In this document: positions 42,359 through 51,052 of the stretch, piece after piece
Numbering within the stretch: the stretch's first letter is position 1
How the letters are laid out: each line of letters begins with the position of its first letter
Assembly: GCF_009769735.1 (NCBI RefSeq)
Contig: NZ_WSRO01000002.1
Span: 558,001 to 622,000 of the forward strand
DNA length: 64,000 nucleotides
Source of the DNA: Streptomyces sp. BA2
Lineage (GTDB): Bacteria; Actinomycetota; Actinomycetes; Streptomycetales; Streptomycetaceae
Direction of reading: 5' to 3'
Notes under the pieces: generated by a model
The model's input: the letters and a program-made list of their open reading frames with translations, nothing else
Told to the model about the DNA's origin: nothing
Database searches by the model: none
Translations under genes and position numbers: made by a program

Positions 42359-43581
42359 TCCGGGGCGTCGGCGGCGACGAGCGGGCGTATGCTCCCGGCC
42401 GCGCTCAGCGCGCGGTGCAGGGCGAGTTCGGCGGTCGCGCCCTCGGCAAGGACGATCCCGGTGCAGCCGCGCTGATCGCTCACGTGCTCCAGGCGGTCGC
42501 CGGGGGCCGCGGTCGGGTACCACTCGGGCGAGCCGGGGAAGGCGGAGAGGCCGTCCACGCGGGTCCATCCGGTGAGGGTGCCCGGCCGGTCGGGGTAGAC
42601 GAGGACGAATCCCGTGGCGGGGCCCGTGGCCGCAGGTGCGTCGAGCAGGGCGGGGCGCAGGCCGAGCGCCACGGCGACCATCGCGTCGTACACGTTGGTG
42701 CGCAGGGCGCGGCACAGTGCCTCGCCGACGAGCGCGCCGCCGATGCGCCGGTTGATCTCGACGAGCTCCGGTCCTTCGGCGGTGAGGACGAACTCGACGT
42801 GTGCGAAGCCCGCGTCGTGTCCCGCCGTCTCCAGGACGCGCCCCACCCAGTCCTCGATCAGGGCGAAGTCAGGTTCCGGCAGGGCCACCGGGAAGGCGGC
42901 GGCCTCCTCGCGGACGGAGGGCTCGGGAGACATCTGGCGGCTGAGCACGCCCAGGAGCTTCGTCTCGCCCGCCCAGCTGAGCGTCTCGGCGCTGTAGACG
43001 GGGCCGGCGAAGAAGGGCTCCGCGAACAGCCGCCCGGAGAAGGGGCGCCCAGCGGCTTCGCGGAGAGCGGCGTGCAGCTGTCGCTCGTCGCGGACCAGCC
43101 AGACGTTACGGGAGGAGGTGCCCGCCGAGTCCTTGAGGACCACCGGCAGGCCGATCTGCCGGAGCACCTCGCCGGCCGCCGCGGGCTCGGCCGGGATCGT
43201 GAGGGCGGGGCCGCGGCTCAGGTTCTGTTCGTGGAGGAGGTTGCGCACCCGGGACTTGTCCCGCAGGAGGCGGACCGCGGTCGGGTCGGGCCCCGGCAGG
43301 CCGAGTTCGGCGGCCAGGTCCGCGCCCGGCACGCTCCAGGTGTCGGTCGAGTTGATGAGCCCCTTCAGGCCGGGCACCGCTGCCAGAGCCGTGGCGGACG
43401 CGGCCGCGTCGTGGGTGTCGACGTCGACGATGTCGAGTGCGCCCGGTGCGATGCGGTCCAGTTCGTGCCGGTAGACGGCTCGGTTGCCGGTGAGCAGACA
43501 GAGCCGGTGCCCGGCGGCATCGGCTGCCTCCACCAGCCGTCCGAGGCCGAAGGTGAGTGCTTCCAGGGCGGCGATGGTCAC
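42355..43581 (-). CDS. ATP-grasp domain ligase
   Basis: This 408-residue protein is of the biotin-carboxylase-like ATP-grasp superfamily. The N-terminal Rossmann domain covers residues 1-100. ATP-binding lysine segments are LPVVLKDSAGTSSRNVWLV, a lid follows, and the metal-binding end is HVEFVLTAEGPELVEINRRI. The C-terminal domain includes TGFVLVYPDRPG. The GTG at 43581 overlaps the PLP-enzyme stop (GTGA) and follows GAAGG; an upstream ATG (43713) would add an Ala-Arg repeat that is only the other frame of the neighbour's repeat. Such ligases form amide or peptide bonds between amino acids or carboxylates, here presumably using the PLP enzyme's product. Confidence 0.85.
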   Translation of the reverse strand: MTIAALEALTFGLGRLVEAADAAGHRLCLLTGNRAVYRHELDRIAPGALDIVDVDTHDAAASATALAAVPGLKGLINSTDTWSVPGADLAAELGLPGPDPTAVRLLRDKSRVRNLLHEQNLSRGPALTIPAEPAAAGEVLRQIGLPVVLKDSAGTSSRNVWLVRDERQLHAALREAAGRPFSGRLFAEPFFAGPVYSAETLSWAGETKLLGVLSRQMSPEPSVREEAAAFPVALPEPDFALIEDWVGRVLETAGHDAGFAHVEFVLTAEGPELVEINRRIGGALVGEALCRALRTNVYDAMVAVALGLRPALLDAPAATGPATGFVLVYPDRPGTLTGWTRVDGLSAFPGSPEWYPTAAPGDRLEHVSDQRGCTGIVLAEGATAELALHRALSAAGSIRPLVAADAPE

Positions 43582-44732
43582 GATGCCTTCCCCTCCATCT
43601 CGTGCTGCTCGTGCTGCTCGTGCTGCTCGTGCTGCTCGTGCTGCTCGTGCTGCTCGTGCTTCTGGTGCGTCTCGTGCTTCTTCGTGCGTACGTCGTAGCT
43701 GCGCCGGTTCCACTCCATCGCCGACCAGGGCGGCGCGAGGTCGGTCAGGTCCGTGATCTGGTGCGGCTTGAGGGTGCGCGGGTCGAGGGCCTCCTGGTGG
43801 CGGGCGAAGACCCGCTCGGTGTAGCGGTGTCCCGTGTCGGCGCCGATCACCAAGTGCGTCCGGTCCGGGTTGCGTGCCGCCTCCCAGCCCGCGACGAGGT
43901 GGGCCGCCCCGGTGGACAGACCGGCGAACACCGCGTGAGCGCGCAGCAGATCGACGGCTCCCGCCATGGCGTGCCGGAAGTCCACCCAGTGGAGGGTGTC
44001 GTACAGGTCGTGGCGGACGTTGTCGAAGGGGATCGAGCTGCCGATCCCGGCGATGATCGCCTCGGGGTCACTGAAGTCCTCGCTGCCGAACGTGACACTG
44101 CCGAACGGCTGCAGCCCCAACAGCCGTACTTCGCGGCCGCGTTGGCGCAACGGCTGGACGAGCCCTCCGGTGGAGGCGCCGGTGCCGACGGCGCCGACCA
44201 CGGTCAGCGGGGCGTCGGGCAGCGCGGCGTCGACAAGGTCCGCGAACTCCTCGTAGCCCGCGTAGTGGACACCGTCGTGGTACTGGCGCATCCAGTGCAG
44301 ATCGGTGCGCTCGCCGAGCAGTTGGCGTACACGGCGCACCCGCCGCTCCTGGTCGAGCCGCAGGCTGTCGGAGGGCGGCATCTGATCCACCGTGGCGCCG
44401 AGGATCTCCAACTGGGCGCGCATAGCGGCGTCGACGGTGGTGGAGGCCACGATGTGGCAGCCGAGCCCGTAGCGGTGGCAGGCCATGGCGAGGGCGAGCG
44501 CGTAGATGCCGCTGGAGCTGTCGACGAGGGTCTGGCCTGGCCGCACGGTGCCGCGTTCGAGGAGGGTGCGGACGGCGCCGAGCGCCGCGTACACCTTCAT
44601 CGTCTCGAAGCGCGCGAGGACGATGTTGTCGGAGAGCCGCAGCAGGTCGGGGGCCTTCATCGCGTCGGTGATGTGCCCGTGGACGGTGGCCGCGGGGGCG
44701 GCAGGGGCCGCTGCCGTGGGCAAGGGGGTCAT
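43578..44732 (-). CDS. Fold-type II PLP enzyme (cysteine synthase/SbnA-like) with a His-Glu-Gln repeat tail
   Basis: This 384-residue enzyme has its PLP lysine in ARFETMKVYAALGAV (Lys46), the substrate loop VDSSSGIYALALAMACHRYG and the phosphate loop GAVGTGASTGGL. It looks like a beta-replacement enzyme, as in SbnA or CysK types. After residue 345 the C-terminus becomes unusual: THQK followed by six His-Glu-Gln units and HEMEGKAS, a strongly His-rich tail not expected in the family and encoded by a 9-bp tandem repeat. The ATG at 44732 overlaps the binding-protein stop (ATGA). A beta-substituted amino acid such as a diaminopropionate precursor is a reasonable but unproven product. Confidence 0.82.
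   Translation of the reverse strand: MTPLPTAAAPAAPAATVHGHITDAMKAPDLLRLSDNIVLARFETMKVYAALGAVRTLLERGTVRPGQTLVDSSSGIYALALAMACHRYGLGCHIVASTTVDAAMRAQLEILGATVDQMPPSDSLRLDQERRVRRVRQLLGERTDLHWMRQYHDGVHYAGYEEFADLVDAALPDAPLTVVGAVGTGASTGGLVQPLRQRGREVRLLGLQPFGSVTFGSEDFSDPEAIIAGIGSSIPFDNVRHDLYDTLHWVDFRHAMAGAVDLLRAHAVFAGLSTGAAHLVAGWEAARNPDRTHLVIGADTGHRYTERVFARHQEALDPRTLKPHQITDLTDLAPPWSAMEWNRRSYDVRTKKHETHQKHEQHEQHEQHEQHEQHEQHEMEGKAS
43599..43652. repeat. 9-bp coding microsatellite (CTCGTGCTG)x6
   Basis: Six perfect 9-bp units, followed to about 43690 by degenerate units, within the 3' end of the PLP-enzyme gene. On the coding strand each unit is Gln-His-Glu, giving the six-fold His-Glu-Gln tail. Length changes keep the frame, so the tail length can vary. 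Confidence 0.95.
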
Positions 44733-45736
44733 CGGCCCACCGACCGGAGGTAGCCGCCCAGGCGCTCCGCGCCCTTGACGTTGCGCGGGCCGCTCACGGC
44801 GTCGCCGTACGACATGACGAAGAAGCGGCTCTCCTTCACGGCCGGGACCGACTTCAGGCTGTCCAGCGACTTCAGGTAGGCGATCTTCTCCTTGGCCGGC
44901 TGGTCGGCGTAGTCGATGATGACGATGACCTCCGGCTTCGCCTTGATCACGGGCTCCCAGCCCACCGTCGTCCAGCCCTTGTCCAGGTCGTCGAAGACGT
45001 TCGCGGCGCCTGCGGCCTTGATGATGTCGTTCGGTGCGGCATGGCGCCCGGCGGTGAAGGGCTGGTCGGTGCCCGAGTCGTAGACGAAGACCTTGGCGGG
45101 GTCGCCCTTGGCGGGCCAGGTCTTCTTCAGGGCGGTGACGCGTTCCTTGAGGTCGGTGACGACCTTCTCGGCGCGCTTCTCGACGCCGAAGATCCGGCCG
45201 AGGTTGTCCAGATCCGTGTAGAGCGCCTCGAGCGGCGTGACGTCGACGCTCTTGTCGCCGTAGTCCCAGCACGTCTCGGTGTGCAGATAGCTGGCGGACC
45301 CGACCTTCTCCAGGAGGGCGGGCGTGATGCCACGCTCCTCGCTGAAGCCGGAGTTCCAGCCGGCGAAGACGAAGTCGGCCTTGGCGTCGGCCACGATCTC
45401 GCGGGTGATGCGCTCGGTGCCGAGGCGCTCCACGTCGGCGTAGTCCTGGCGCCAGGGCGAGCCCTTGATGGAGGGGTCGCCGAGCTTGTTCATGACGTAC
45501 CCGCGCATCCGGTCGGCGAGGCCGAGGGAGAACATCTTCTCAGCGCCACTGACGTCGTAGGCCACCGGACGCTGGGGACGGGTGTACGTGACGTCCTTGC
45601 CGCAGTTGGAGACGGTGACCGTCTCCGCCTTGCTCTTCGCCGTCGGCTCGACCTCGGCGCCGCAGCCGCTGGTCAGGAGCCCGGTCGTCAGCAGCACGGC
45701 GGCTGCCAGGGCGCGGGGCAGCGGTGGTCGGATCAT
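44729..45736 (-). CDS. Iron/metallophore ABC transporter substrate-binding lipoprotein (FecB/FepB type)
   Basis: This 335-residue binding protein begins with a lipoprotein signal (LLTTGLLTSGC, lipobox LTSGC). The TroA/FepB fold is recognisable: VTYTRPQRPVAYDVSGAEKM at the start, ADFVFAGWNSGFSEERGI, and IIKAAGAANVFDDL with VIVIIDY in the C-lobe. The ATG at 45736 overlaps the ATPase stop. It should bind a ferric or other metal chelate at the outer face of the membrane and pass it to the permease encoded two genes upstream. Confidence 0.9.
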   Translation of the reverse strand: MIRPPLPRALAAAVLLTTGLLTSGCGAEVEPTAKSKAETVTVSNCGKDVTYTRPQRPVAYDVSGAEKMFSLGLADRMRGYVMNKLGDPSIKGSPWRQDYADVERLGTERITREIVADAKADFVFAGWNSGFSEERGITPALLEKVGSASYLHTETCWDYGDKSVDVTPLEALYTDLDNLGRIFGVEKRAEKVVTDLKERVTALKKTWPAKGDPAKVFVYDSGTDQPFTAGRHAAPNDIIKAAGAANVFDDLDKGWTTVGWEPVIKAKPEVIVIIDYADQPAKEKIAYLKSLDSLKSVPAVKESRFFVMSYGDAVSGPRNVKGAERLGGYLRSVGR

Positions 45737-46548
45737 GAGTGGGGTCCTTCTGACAGGGCGTCGGCGGGTGCCGGGGTGCCGGTGGGGGCGAGGTCGTAGA
45801 CGAGTTGGGGCGTCCCGGTGCGGGGGTGGTGCACGACGGTGGCGTCGACGCCGAACACCTTGCGGATCAGCTCGGGGTTGAGGACTTCCGCCGGGCTGCC
45901 CGTGGCGACCAGAGAGCCGGCGCTCAGGACGGCGATGCTGTCGCAGGCGGCGGCCGCCAGGTTGAGGTCGTGCAGGGCCGTGAGCACCGTGAGGCCCGAT
46001 CCGCGCAGGAAGGAGAGGAGCTCCACCTGGTGGCGGATGTCCAGGTGGTTGGTCGGCTCGTCGAGGACCAGGACGCGCGGTTCCTGGACGAGGGCGCGCG
46101 CAACGAGCACGCGCTGCCGCTCGCCGCCGGAGAGGGTGAGCACGCTGCGGTCCGCGAGGTGGGTGACGTCGAGGCGGTCCATCGCCTCTCGGCACAGGGC
46201 GCGTTCGCGTGCGGTGAGGGGCTGGTTGCCGCGTGCGTGCGGGGCGCGGCCGAGGGCCACGACTTCCTCGACGGTGAAGTCGAGTTCGGTGTGGCTCTCC
46301 TGAGTGAGCGCGGCGATCGACCGGGCACTGTCGCGCAGCTTGAGGGAGGTGAGGTCCGCGCCGTCCAGGAGCACGGCTCCCGACGTCGGCTTCAGCGCCC
46401 GGTAGACGCAGCGCAGGGCGGTGGACTTGCCGCTGCCGTTCGGGCCGACGAGCCCGACGATCCGCCCGGCCGCCACCTCGATGTTCAACCGGTCGACCAG
46501 AGCACGCCCCGCCGCCTCGACCGAGAGCTCCCGCAGTACGAGGGTCAT
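45733..46548 (-). CDS. ABC transporter ATPase, FecE/FepC type
   Basis: This 271-residue ATPase has Walker A VGLVGPNGSGKSTALRCVY, the Q-loop ALTQESHTEL, signature LTLSGGERQRVLVARAL, Walker B VLVLDEPTNHLD and the H-loop TALHDLNLAA. Start 46548, 1 bp after the permease stop. It energises uptake of the metal chelate. Confidence 0.95.
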   Translation of the reverse strand: MTLVLRELSVEAAGRALVDRLNIEVAAGRIVGLVGPNGSGKSTALRCVYRALKPTSGAVLLDGADLTSLKLRDSARSIAALTQESHTELDFTVEEVVALGRAPHARGNQPLTARERALCREAMDRLDVTHLADRSVLTLSGGERQRVLVARALVQEPRVLVLDEPTNHLDIRHQVELLSFLRGSGLTVLTALHDLNLAAAACDSIAVLSAGSLVATGSPAEVLNPELIRKVFGVDATVVHHPRTGTPQLVYDLAPTGTPAPADALSEGPHS

Positions 46549-47676
46549 CTACCGCCCTCCGAACAGATAGCCGCGGCGCCGCATCAGCACGATGAACACC
46601 GGTACGCCGATGAGCGCGGTGATGACCCCGAGCGGCAGTTCCTCGGGGGCGAAGGCGGTACGGGCGACGAGATCGACCCAGACCAGGAAGCAGGCCCCGG
46701 CGAGCGGAGCGACGGCAAGGACGCGGCGGTGCGTCGAGCCGACGAGGATGCGCACGACATGCGGCAGGACGAGCCCGACGAAGCCGATCGCGCCGCTGAC
46801 CGCGACGATCAGGCCGGTGACCGCCGCCGTGAGGAGGAAGAGACGGCGCCGCAGCGCCTCCGCGTCCACGCCCAGACTGGCCGCGGTCTCGTCCCCCAGC
46901 GAAAGGACGTCGAGGGAACGGCTCTGGCGCAGCAGCACCACGACCGTCACCAGTACAGCACCGGCCGCCAGCGGCAGCGATTCCCAGGACGCCGAACCGA
47001 GACTGCCGAGCAGCCAGAACAGCACGGTGCGCGCGGCCTGGCCGTTCGGGGAGAGGAAGACGATCACGCTCATCAGCGCCTGGAACCCGTAGGCCAGCGC
47101 GACGCCGGTCAGGACAAGACGCAAGGGCGTCAGGCCGAGCGGCCCTCGCGCGGCCAGGTACACAAGGACGGTGGCGCCGAGCGCGCCGAGGAACGCGGCG
47201 GCGGACAACGCGTAGACGCCAAGACTGGCGAAGACCCCGAACACCACGACCGCGGTGGCCCCGACAGAGGCACCGGATGAGATGCCGAGGACGAACGGGT
47301 CCGCGAGGGCGTTGCGCACCAGCGCCTGGATGGCGACGCCGACGACCGAGAGCCCCGCCCCGACCACGGCGGCGAGCAGCACCCGTGGGGTGCGCACGTG
47401 CCAGACGATGGAGTAGCCGGTCACGTCATCGGCCCCGATGCTGCCGCCGGTGAGGGCGGCGGTCAGGAACCGCACGACGTCCCCGAGCGGCACGACGGTG
47501 GGACCGAGGGCGATCCCGGCGAGGACGGAGACGACCAGCGTCGCGGAGAGCACGGTCAGCGTGGTGACGAGCCGCCCGCGGCCCGCTTTGGCCGCTGCCG
47601 GCTCATAAGGGGCTGCCTCCGGGGAGGCAGTCCCGGACGATGCCTCTGTCGTGGCATCGGATGTGGCCTCGGTCAT
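46549..47676 (-). CDS. ABC transporter permease, FecCD family
   Basis: This 375-residue permease has about ten helices. FecCD signatures include WHVRTPRVLLAAVVGAGLSV, DPFVLGISSGASVGATAVVV and GAIGFVGLVLPHVVRILVGS. The N-terminus is a 30-residue hydrophilic Thr/Ala/Glu-rich stretch. The ATG at 47676 follows GAAGGGA. It is the first gene of the six-gene overlapping operon. No iron-box (TTAGGTTAGGCT-like) sequence was seen in the 119 bp upstream. Confidence 0.93.
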   Translation of the reverse strand: MTEATSDATTEASSGTASPEAAPYEPAAAKAGRGRLVTTLTVLSATLVVSVLAGIALGPTVVPLGDVVRFLTAALTGGSIGADDVTGYSIVWHVRTPRVLLAAVVGAGLSVVGVAIQALVRNALADPFVLGISSGASVGATAVVVFGVFASLGVYALSAAAFLGALGATVLVYLAARGPLGLTPLRLVLTGVALAYGFQALMSVIVFLSPNGQAARTVLFWLLGSLGSASWESLPLAAGAVLVTVVVLLRQSRSLDVLSLGDETAASLGVDAEALRRRLFLLTAAVTGLIVAVSGAIGFVGLVLPHVVRILVGSTHRRVLAVAPLAGACFLVWVDLVARTAFAPEELPLGVITALIGVPVFIVLMRRRGYLFGGR

Positions 47677-47795
47677 GAAGTCCCTTCACCCATCGGACAG
47701 TTCGAAGCGGTGCGCCGCTCCTGAGCGAACGCCGCACGGTCCAGTAGTCGGCGGTCGGTGCCGCCGAGTTCCCGGAGATTCACGAACTGCCCCGG

Positions 47796-48539
47796 TCACA
47801 GGCCGGGCTTGGTTCCTCGCACGATCAGGCGCCGCGAGTGTTGGTCGTAGATCTCACCGTCAAAGCCGCCGAAACACTCCACGCCGGTGAACCCGGCGTC
47901 CTCGAAGAGCGTGCGCAGTTCGGCGGCGCTGTAGAGGAAGGAGGTGATCGAGGCCTCGCGCGCCACCCCGCCCCGCACGAGCGTCCAGTCGGTCCGCAGC
48001 CGGGTCCAGCTGTCCAGGACGGTGTCGCGCTGCACCACGTACGCACCGTCGAGTTCGACGACCTGAGGGCGGCCGATCCACCCGGCGAGCACTTCCTTGC
48101 CCATCACGTCGACGAGCAGCTGCCCGCCCGGAACCAGCGAGTCATGCGCGTTGCGCAGCACCCGGAAGTTGTCCTGCGGGTCGTCGAAGTAGCCGAAGGA
48201 GGTGAAGACGTTGAGCACGACGTCGTACGTGTCCGGCTCGACGTGGGTGAGCATGTCAGCCCGGATCAGGCGGACATCGACCGCGGCTTCCTCGCACACG
48301 GCCTGCGCCCGCTCAAGCAGCCCGGCGCTGAGGTCCACCCCCGTGACGGTGTAGCCGCGGCGCACCAGCGGCACCAGGTAGAGGCCGGGCCCGCAGCACA
48401 GGTCCAGTACGCGGCTGCCCGCCGGGAATTGGAGCAGCGGCGAACGTGCGACGACGTCCGCCGTCTGAGCCCGCCGCCGCTCGGAGAACATCGTCTCGGA
48501 GAAGTCGGACCAGAATCCGTCGTCCTCGTACCAGTGCAT
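47796..48539 (-). CDS. Class I SAM-dependent methyltransferase
   Basis: This 247-residue protein has motif I VLDLCCGPGLYLVPLVRRG, the acidic motif II VTGVDLSAGLLERA and motif post-I VDVRLIRADMLTHV. The characteristic TSFGYFDDPQDNFRVLRNAH places it with small-molecule methyltransferases of the bsmA/DUF-like group. Start chosen at ATG 48539 (MHWYEDDGFW), a common N-terminus for the family; longer starts are not supported. It lies 119 bp upstream of the ABC operon on the same strand and could modify that operon's product, but the link is only positional. Confidence 0.85.
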   Translation of the reverse strand: MHWYEDDGFWSDFSETMFSERRRAQTADVVARSPLLQFPAGSRVLDLCCGPGLYLVPLVRRGYTVTGVDLSAGLLERAQAVCEEAAVDVRLIRADMLTHVEPDTYDVVLNVFTSFGYFDDPQDNFRVLRNAHDSLVPGGQLLVDVMGKEVLAGWIGRPQVVELDGAYVVQRDTVLDSWTRLRTDWTLVRGGVAREASITSFLYSAAELRTLFEDAGFTGVECFGGFDGEIYDQHSRRLIVRGTKPGL

Positions 48540-48866
48540 GCTGCGGCAACCTCGATCCAGTGGGCCGTTCGGGACGTGCTCACCAGTGGTCGGCTGCGGA
48601 TCACTTCTGGTTCCCGTTCTTCTGGAGGCGGAGCATCTCGCCGAGCCTGGCCACGTCGCAGGCCGCGTCACTGAATCCGCCGCACGCGGCCTCAACGCCC
48701 GCGCCGTCGACGATGTAGTACGCGGCTCCTCCACGCCGAGGCGGGACCAGGCCCGCAGGGGAAACGGAGAGGTCAGACAGGGCGGTTCAGCACAGTTGAC
48801 TTGCAGGATGCGAAAGGCCCGAGCACGGCGCGGGCGCGCGCCGCCGGGCGCGGCCTGCGATCACCG
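48540..48866. other. Gene-free interval with a possible gene remnant
   Basis: No complete gene. On the minus strand, from about 48775 down to a stop at about 48599, one frame reads protein-like (GGAAYYIVDGAG, ARLGEMLRLQKNGNQK) but has no start codon before an upstream stop. It may be the tail of a deleted gene. Base composition falls from here into the lower-GC patch. Confidence 0.35.
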
Positions 48867-50051
48867 TCAGCCCGTGGCGCTGGCTCGACGACGTGGCCCC
48901 TTCCTGGCCGGCCTCTGGTTCTTCCACACAAGTACTCGGAACGTCGGGAACCCATCGGTCGCTTGGAGACCAGCTACTTCGTTTGGAAGAGCGTCGACGC
49001 CTCGGAGTTCGTCCAGGATATCTTGCCTCTGGCGGCGGATCGCCTTGGCCCACTCCGGGTTCAGGTTCGCAGCAATTGGCTCTTCAAACCCCTTGATCTC
49101 AGTGAGCTCAGTGCAACGCATCAGCGTCCGCAGCGCCGACCATATGCGAGCATACTTGTTTCCAGCAGCTGCCCCGATCACGATGAGCAGCCCACCGGGA
49201 GTCAGACCGCTAGCCAATTGACGGAGTTCCATTTGGAATTCCTTGACGCTACCCTCCGCCGTAAGAAAGTTGCTCGTGACCACAAGGTCATAAGCACTGG
49301 GCCTGCCAACGCCGTCCTCTTCCGCGAACCGCCGGGCAGTAGCGCGCGTGATGGGTTCATCACTCTGATCAAATTCTGCGGAGATACTTTCTGCCGCGTG
49401 GTCGAGTGCTCTTACATGCTCGCGGATTACTGAGAACCCGGCGAGGTTGCTGTACTCAACGCGGAATGGAAACGCTCCAGGAGAGCTGGGAAGATCTGAC
49501 CTCAGCGCTATCAGATGCTCTGATAGCGAGTGCAGGAGCCGCCCCCATGCCTCGCCTTTGTCCAATGCGTGCATACGCATCACAGGCAGAAACGGGACCT
49601 CATGCCCCGAGGTCTCGGCCCACAACGCCAAATCGGCGTAGAAGTCGCGCGCGGCGTACAAACCTGGGGCCGGCCCTGCCCCAACCTCAAGGACCGACAT
49701 CTGTCGGCGACGCAGAGGGAGATGACCCGCGGCAAACAAGCGCTCCAAGACCTGCGTCACCCTGCCGTACCGATCGGTGAGGTGCTGCACCGTGTACGCC
49801 GCGGCTTCGTCGGAGTCCTGGAAATACAGTTCGTCGCAGCAATTGCGAGTCGGCGGTAACTTGGCACCCAAGGACTGCGGGCTACTGGACAGTTGCCTAG
49901 CCGTGTCGTTTACGGCTCGACACAACGTGGTGAGATGCGGCATCGTGAGACTGGCGTCAGACCTTCGCCACTCCTCCAGACTCTGAGCATGCTCGCGCTG
50001 CCATTGGCCAGCTAGCCAATGTGCCTGTGCAGACGCCCCGGTGGTTTCCAT
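48867..50051 (-). CDS. SAM-dependent methyltransferase-like protein (Rsm22-like fold), accessory
   Basis: The 394-residue product has a helical N-terminus and then a Rossmann methyltransferase core. Motif I is MSVLEVGAGPAPGLYAARDF (about residue 118); motif IV-like is SAYDLVVTSNFLTAEGSVKE and a later strand GLTPGGLLIVIGAAAGNKYA. The layout resembles Rsm22/mitochondrial-type methyltransferases acting on rRNA, but the Cys cluster of that family is not obvious. The gene is clearly lower in GC than its surroundings and rich in A/T third positions, suggesting transfer. Start ATG 50051, overlapping the divergent gene by 11 bp. Confidence 0.6.
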   Translation of the reverse strand: METTGASAQAHWLAGQWQREHAQSLEEWRRSDASLTMPHLTTLCRAVNDTARQLSSSPQSLGAKLPPTRNCCDELYFQDSDEAAAYTVQHLTDRYGRVTQVLERLFAAGHLPLRRRQMSVLEVGAGPAPGLYAARDFYADLALWAETSGHEVPFLPVMRMHALDKGEAWGRLLHSLSEHLIALRSDLPSSPGAFPFRVEYSNLAGFSVIREHVRALDHAAESISAEFDQSDEPITRATARRFAEEDGVGRPSAYDLVVTSNFLTAEGSVKEFQMELRQLASGLTPGGLLIVIGAAAGNKYARIWSALRTLMRCTELTEIKGFEEPIAANLNPEWAKAIRRQRQDILDELRGVDALPNEVAGLQATDGFPTFRVLVWKNQRPARKGPRRRASATG

Positions 50052-50760
50052 CCGGACCCCTCATCGTTCACGAGACCTGCGCTCCCGCTCAGCACACTAC
50101 TCATCCTGCCCGAACTCGTGTGAGCTGGTCGCTACGCGAAGCGTCTCCCCCGAAGCTCCCGTCAGGTCCATCGCCAGAAGGCGCAGCACCTCCAGTCCGT
50201 ATCCTCGTCACCCCTACTTCCAGCACCTGCTCCAGCAGCTCGGCCGCCATACCGAGTTGTACCGCCTCGGGCTTGTCCGCCGGCCGAGGTCGCCGCGCGC
50301 CTTGGGACTGCCGCATCACCGTCAGCCATGCCGTCGAGCAGCCAGAACCGTGGCTGGCGGCCGCCGAGGAGGCATCTCTCAGTTGCGCCACGTGGTGTTC
50401 GAAGCCGGGGACTATTACTGGGTCAAGGGCGGAGACTGGCGACCGGAGGAGGAGCGAGAACCGCGGCCTCACTCGCTAGAGGAGCTATGGGAGAACGAGC
50501 TCGTCCAGGAGGCAGGCACACACTCGATCCTGGACATCTTCCGCGTCGTAGGACCTGGCGAGAACCCGGACTGCAACACTGTGGAGCCCGTGACGGTCGA
50601 GGAAGCGCGCGAGCTGCTGGGTGCTGACAAGCTCACCCGTGAGCACGTCAAAGACTTCGATGTCTTCCCCCGATCGCGATGGATCGGACGCTGCGCAGTG
50701 CTGCACGACAGCGAGGGTAACCCTCAAGAGATCCACTTCTGGGGCCACTCGGGCGACTGA
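50041..50760 (+). CDS. Unknown protein; C-terminal 120 residues convincing, N-terminus uncertain
   Basis: From about 50398 to the stop the frame is clearly protein-coding: VVFEAGDYYWVKGGDWRPEE, SILDIFRVVGPGENPDCNTV, then EEARELLGADKLTREHVKDF and FPRSRWIGRCAVLHD. Upstream to the GTG at 50041 the same frame is Arg-rich and has mixed codon bias. A second frame looks more natural over about 50318-50400 (SHAVEQPEPWLAAAEEASLS), so a frameshift is possible. No family recognised. It is divergent from the methyltransferase-like gene and has the same low GC. The following 292 bp hold no clear gene. Confidence 0.45.
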   Translation: MVSIRTPHRSRDLRSRSAHYSSCPNSCELVATRSVSPEAPVRSIARRRSTSSPYPRHPYFQHLLQQLGRHTELYRLGLVRRPRSPRALGLPHHRQPCRRAARTVAGGRRGGISQLRHVVFEAGDYYWVKGGDWRPEEEREPRPHSLEELWENELVQEAGTHSILDIFRVVGPGENPDCNTVEPVTVEEARELLGADKLTREHVKDFDVFPRSRWIGRCAVLHDSEGNPQEIHFWGHSGD

Positions 50761-51052
50761 ACTGTGGGGCGAGCACACGCCCGCTGACATCCACGCCTGA
50801 CATCAACGAGGACGTATGCCAGCTGGTCCAGGAGCCCATCGCCTGGACCGTCGCCGAAACCGCGGCCGGGAGCCCGGTAACAGCAACAACTGCCCATGGC
50901 ACGGTGGCATGTTGAGCTACCTCGGCTGCCGGGGGCACCAGCCTGACCTGGATGAACGGGCCGTATACCCAATTTGCGAGTTTAGGGCGTGATGCCCATG
51001 AGCGGGATCAAAACTGCTGGACAGGAAGCCACTCCCAGACAAAGGAGACATC

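Noticed and set aside
43582..43713. N-terminal Ala-Arg repeat extension of the ATP-grasp protein from an ATG at 43713
   Set aside because: The extension overlaps the previous gene throughout, has no ribosome site, and a coupled GTG at 43581 fits the operon pattern.
43557..44753. Rightward frame starting with Leu-Val-Leu-Leu repeats, resembling a signal peptide or membrane helix
   Set aside because: It is only the opposite strand of the 9-bp His-Glu-Gln microsatellite and the PLP-enzyme gene.
48599..48775. Leftward start-less frame with protein-like composition upstream of the methyltransferase
   Set aside because: No start codon between an upstream stop and the readable segment and no recognised family; kept only as a possible remnant.
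50101..50790. Two leftward frames (123 and 101 codons) opposite the unknown gene
   Set aside because: Codon bias favours the rightward frame, especially after 50398; the leftward frames have no ribosome site.
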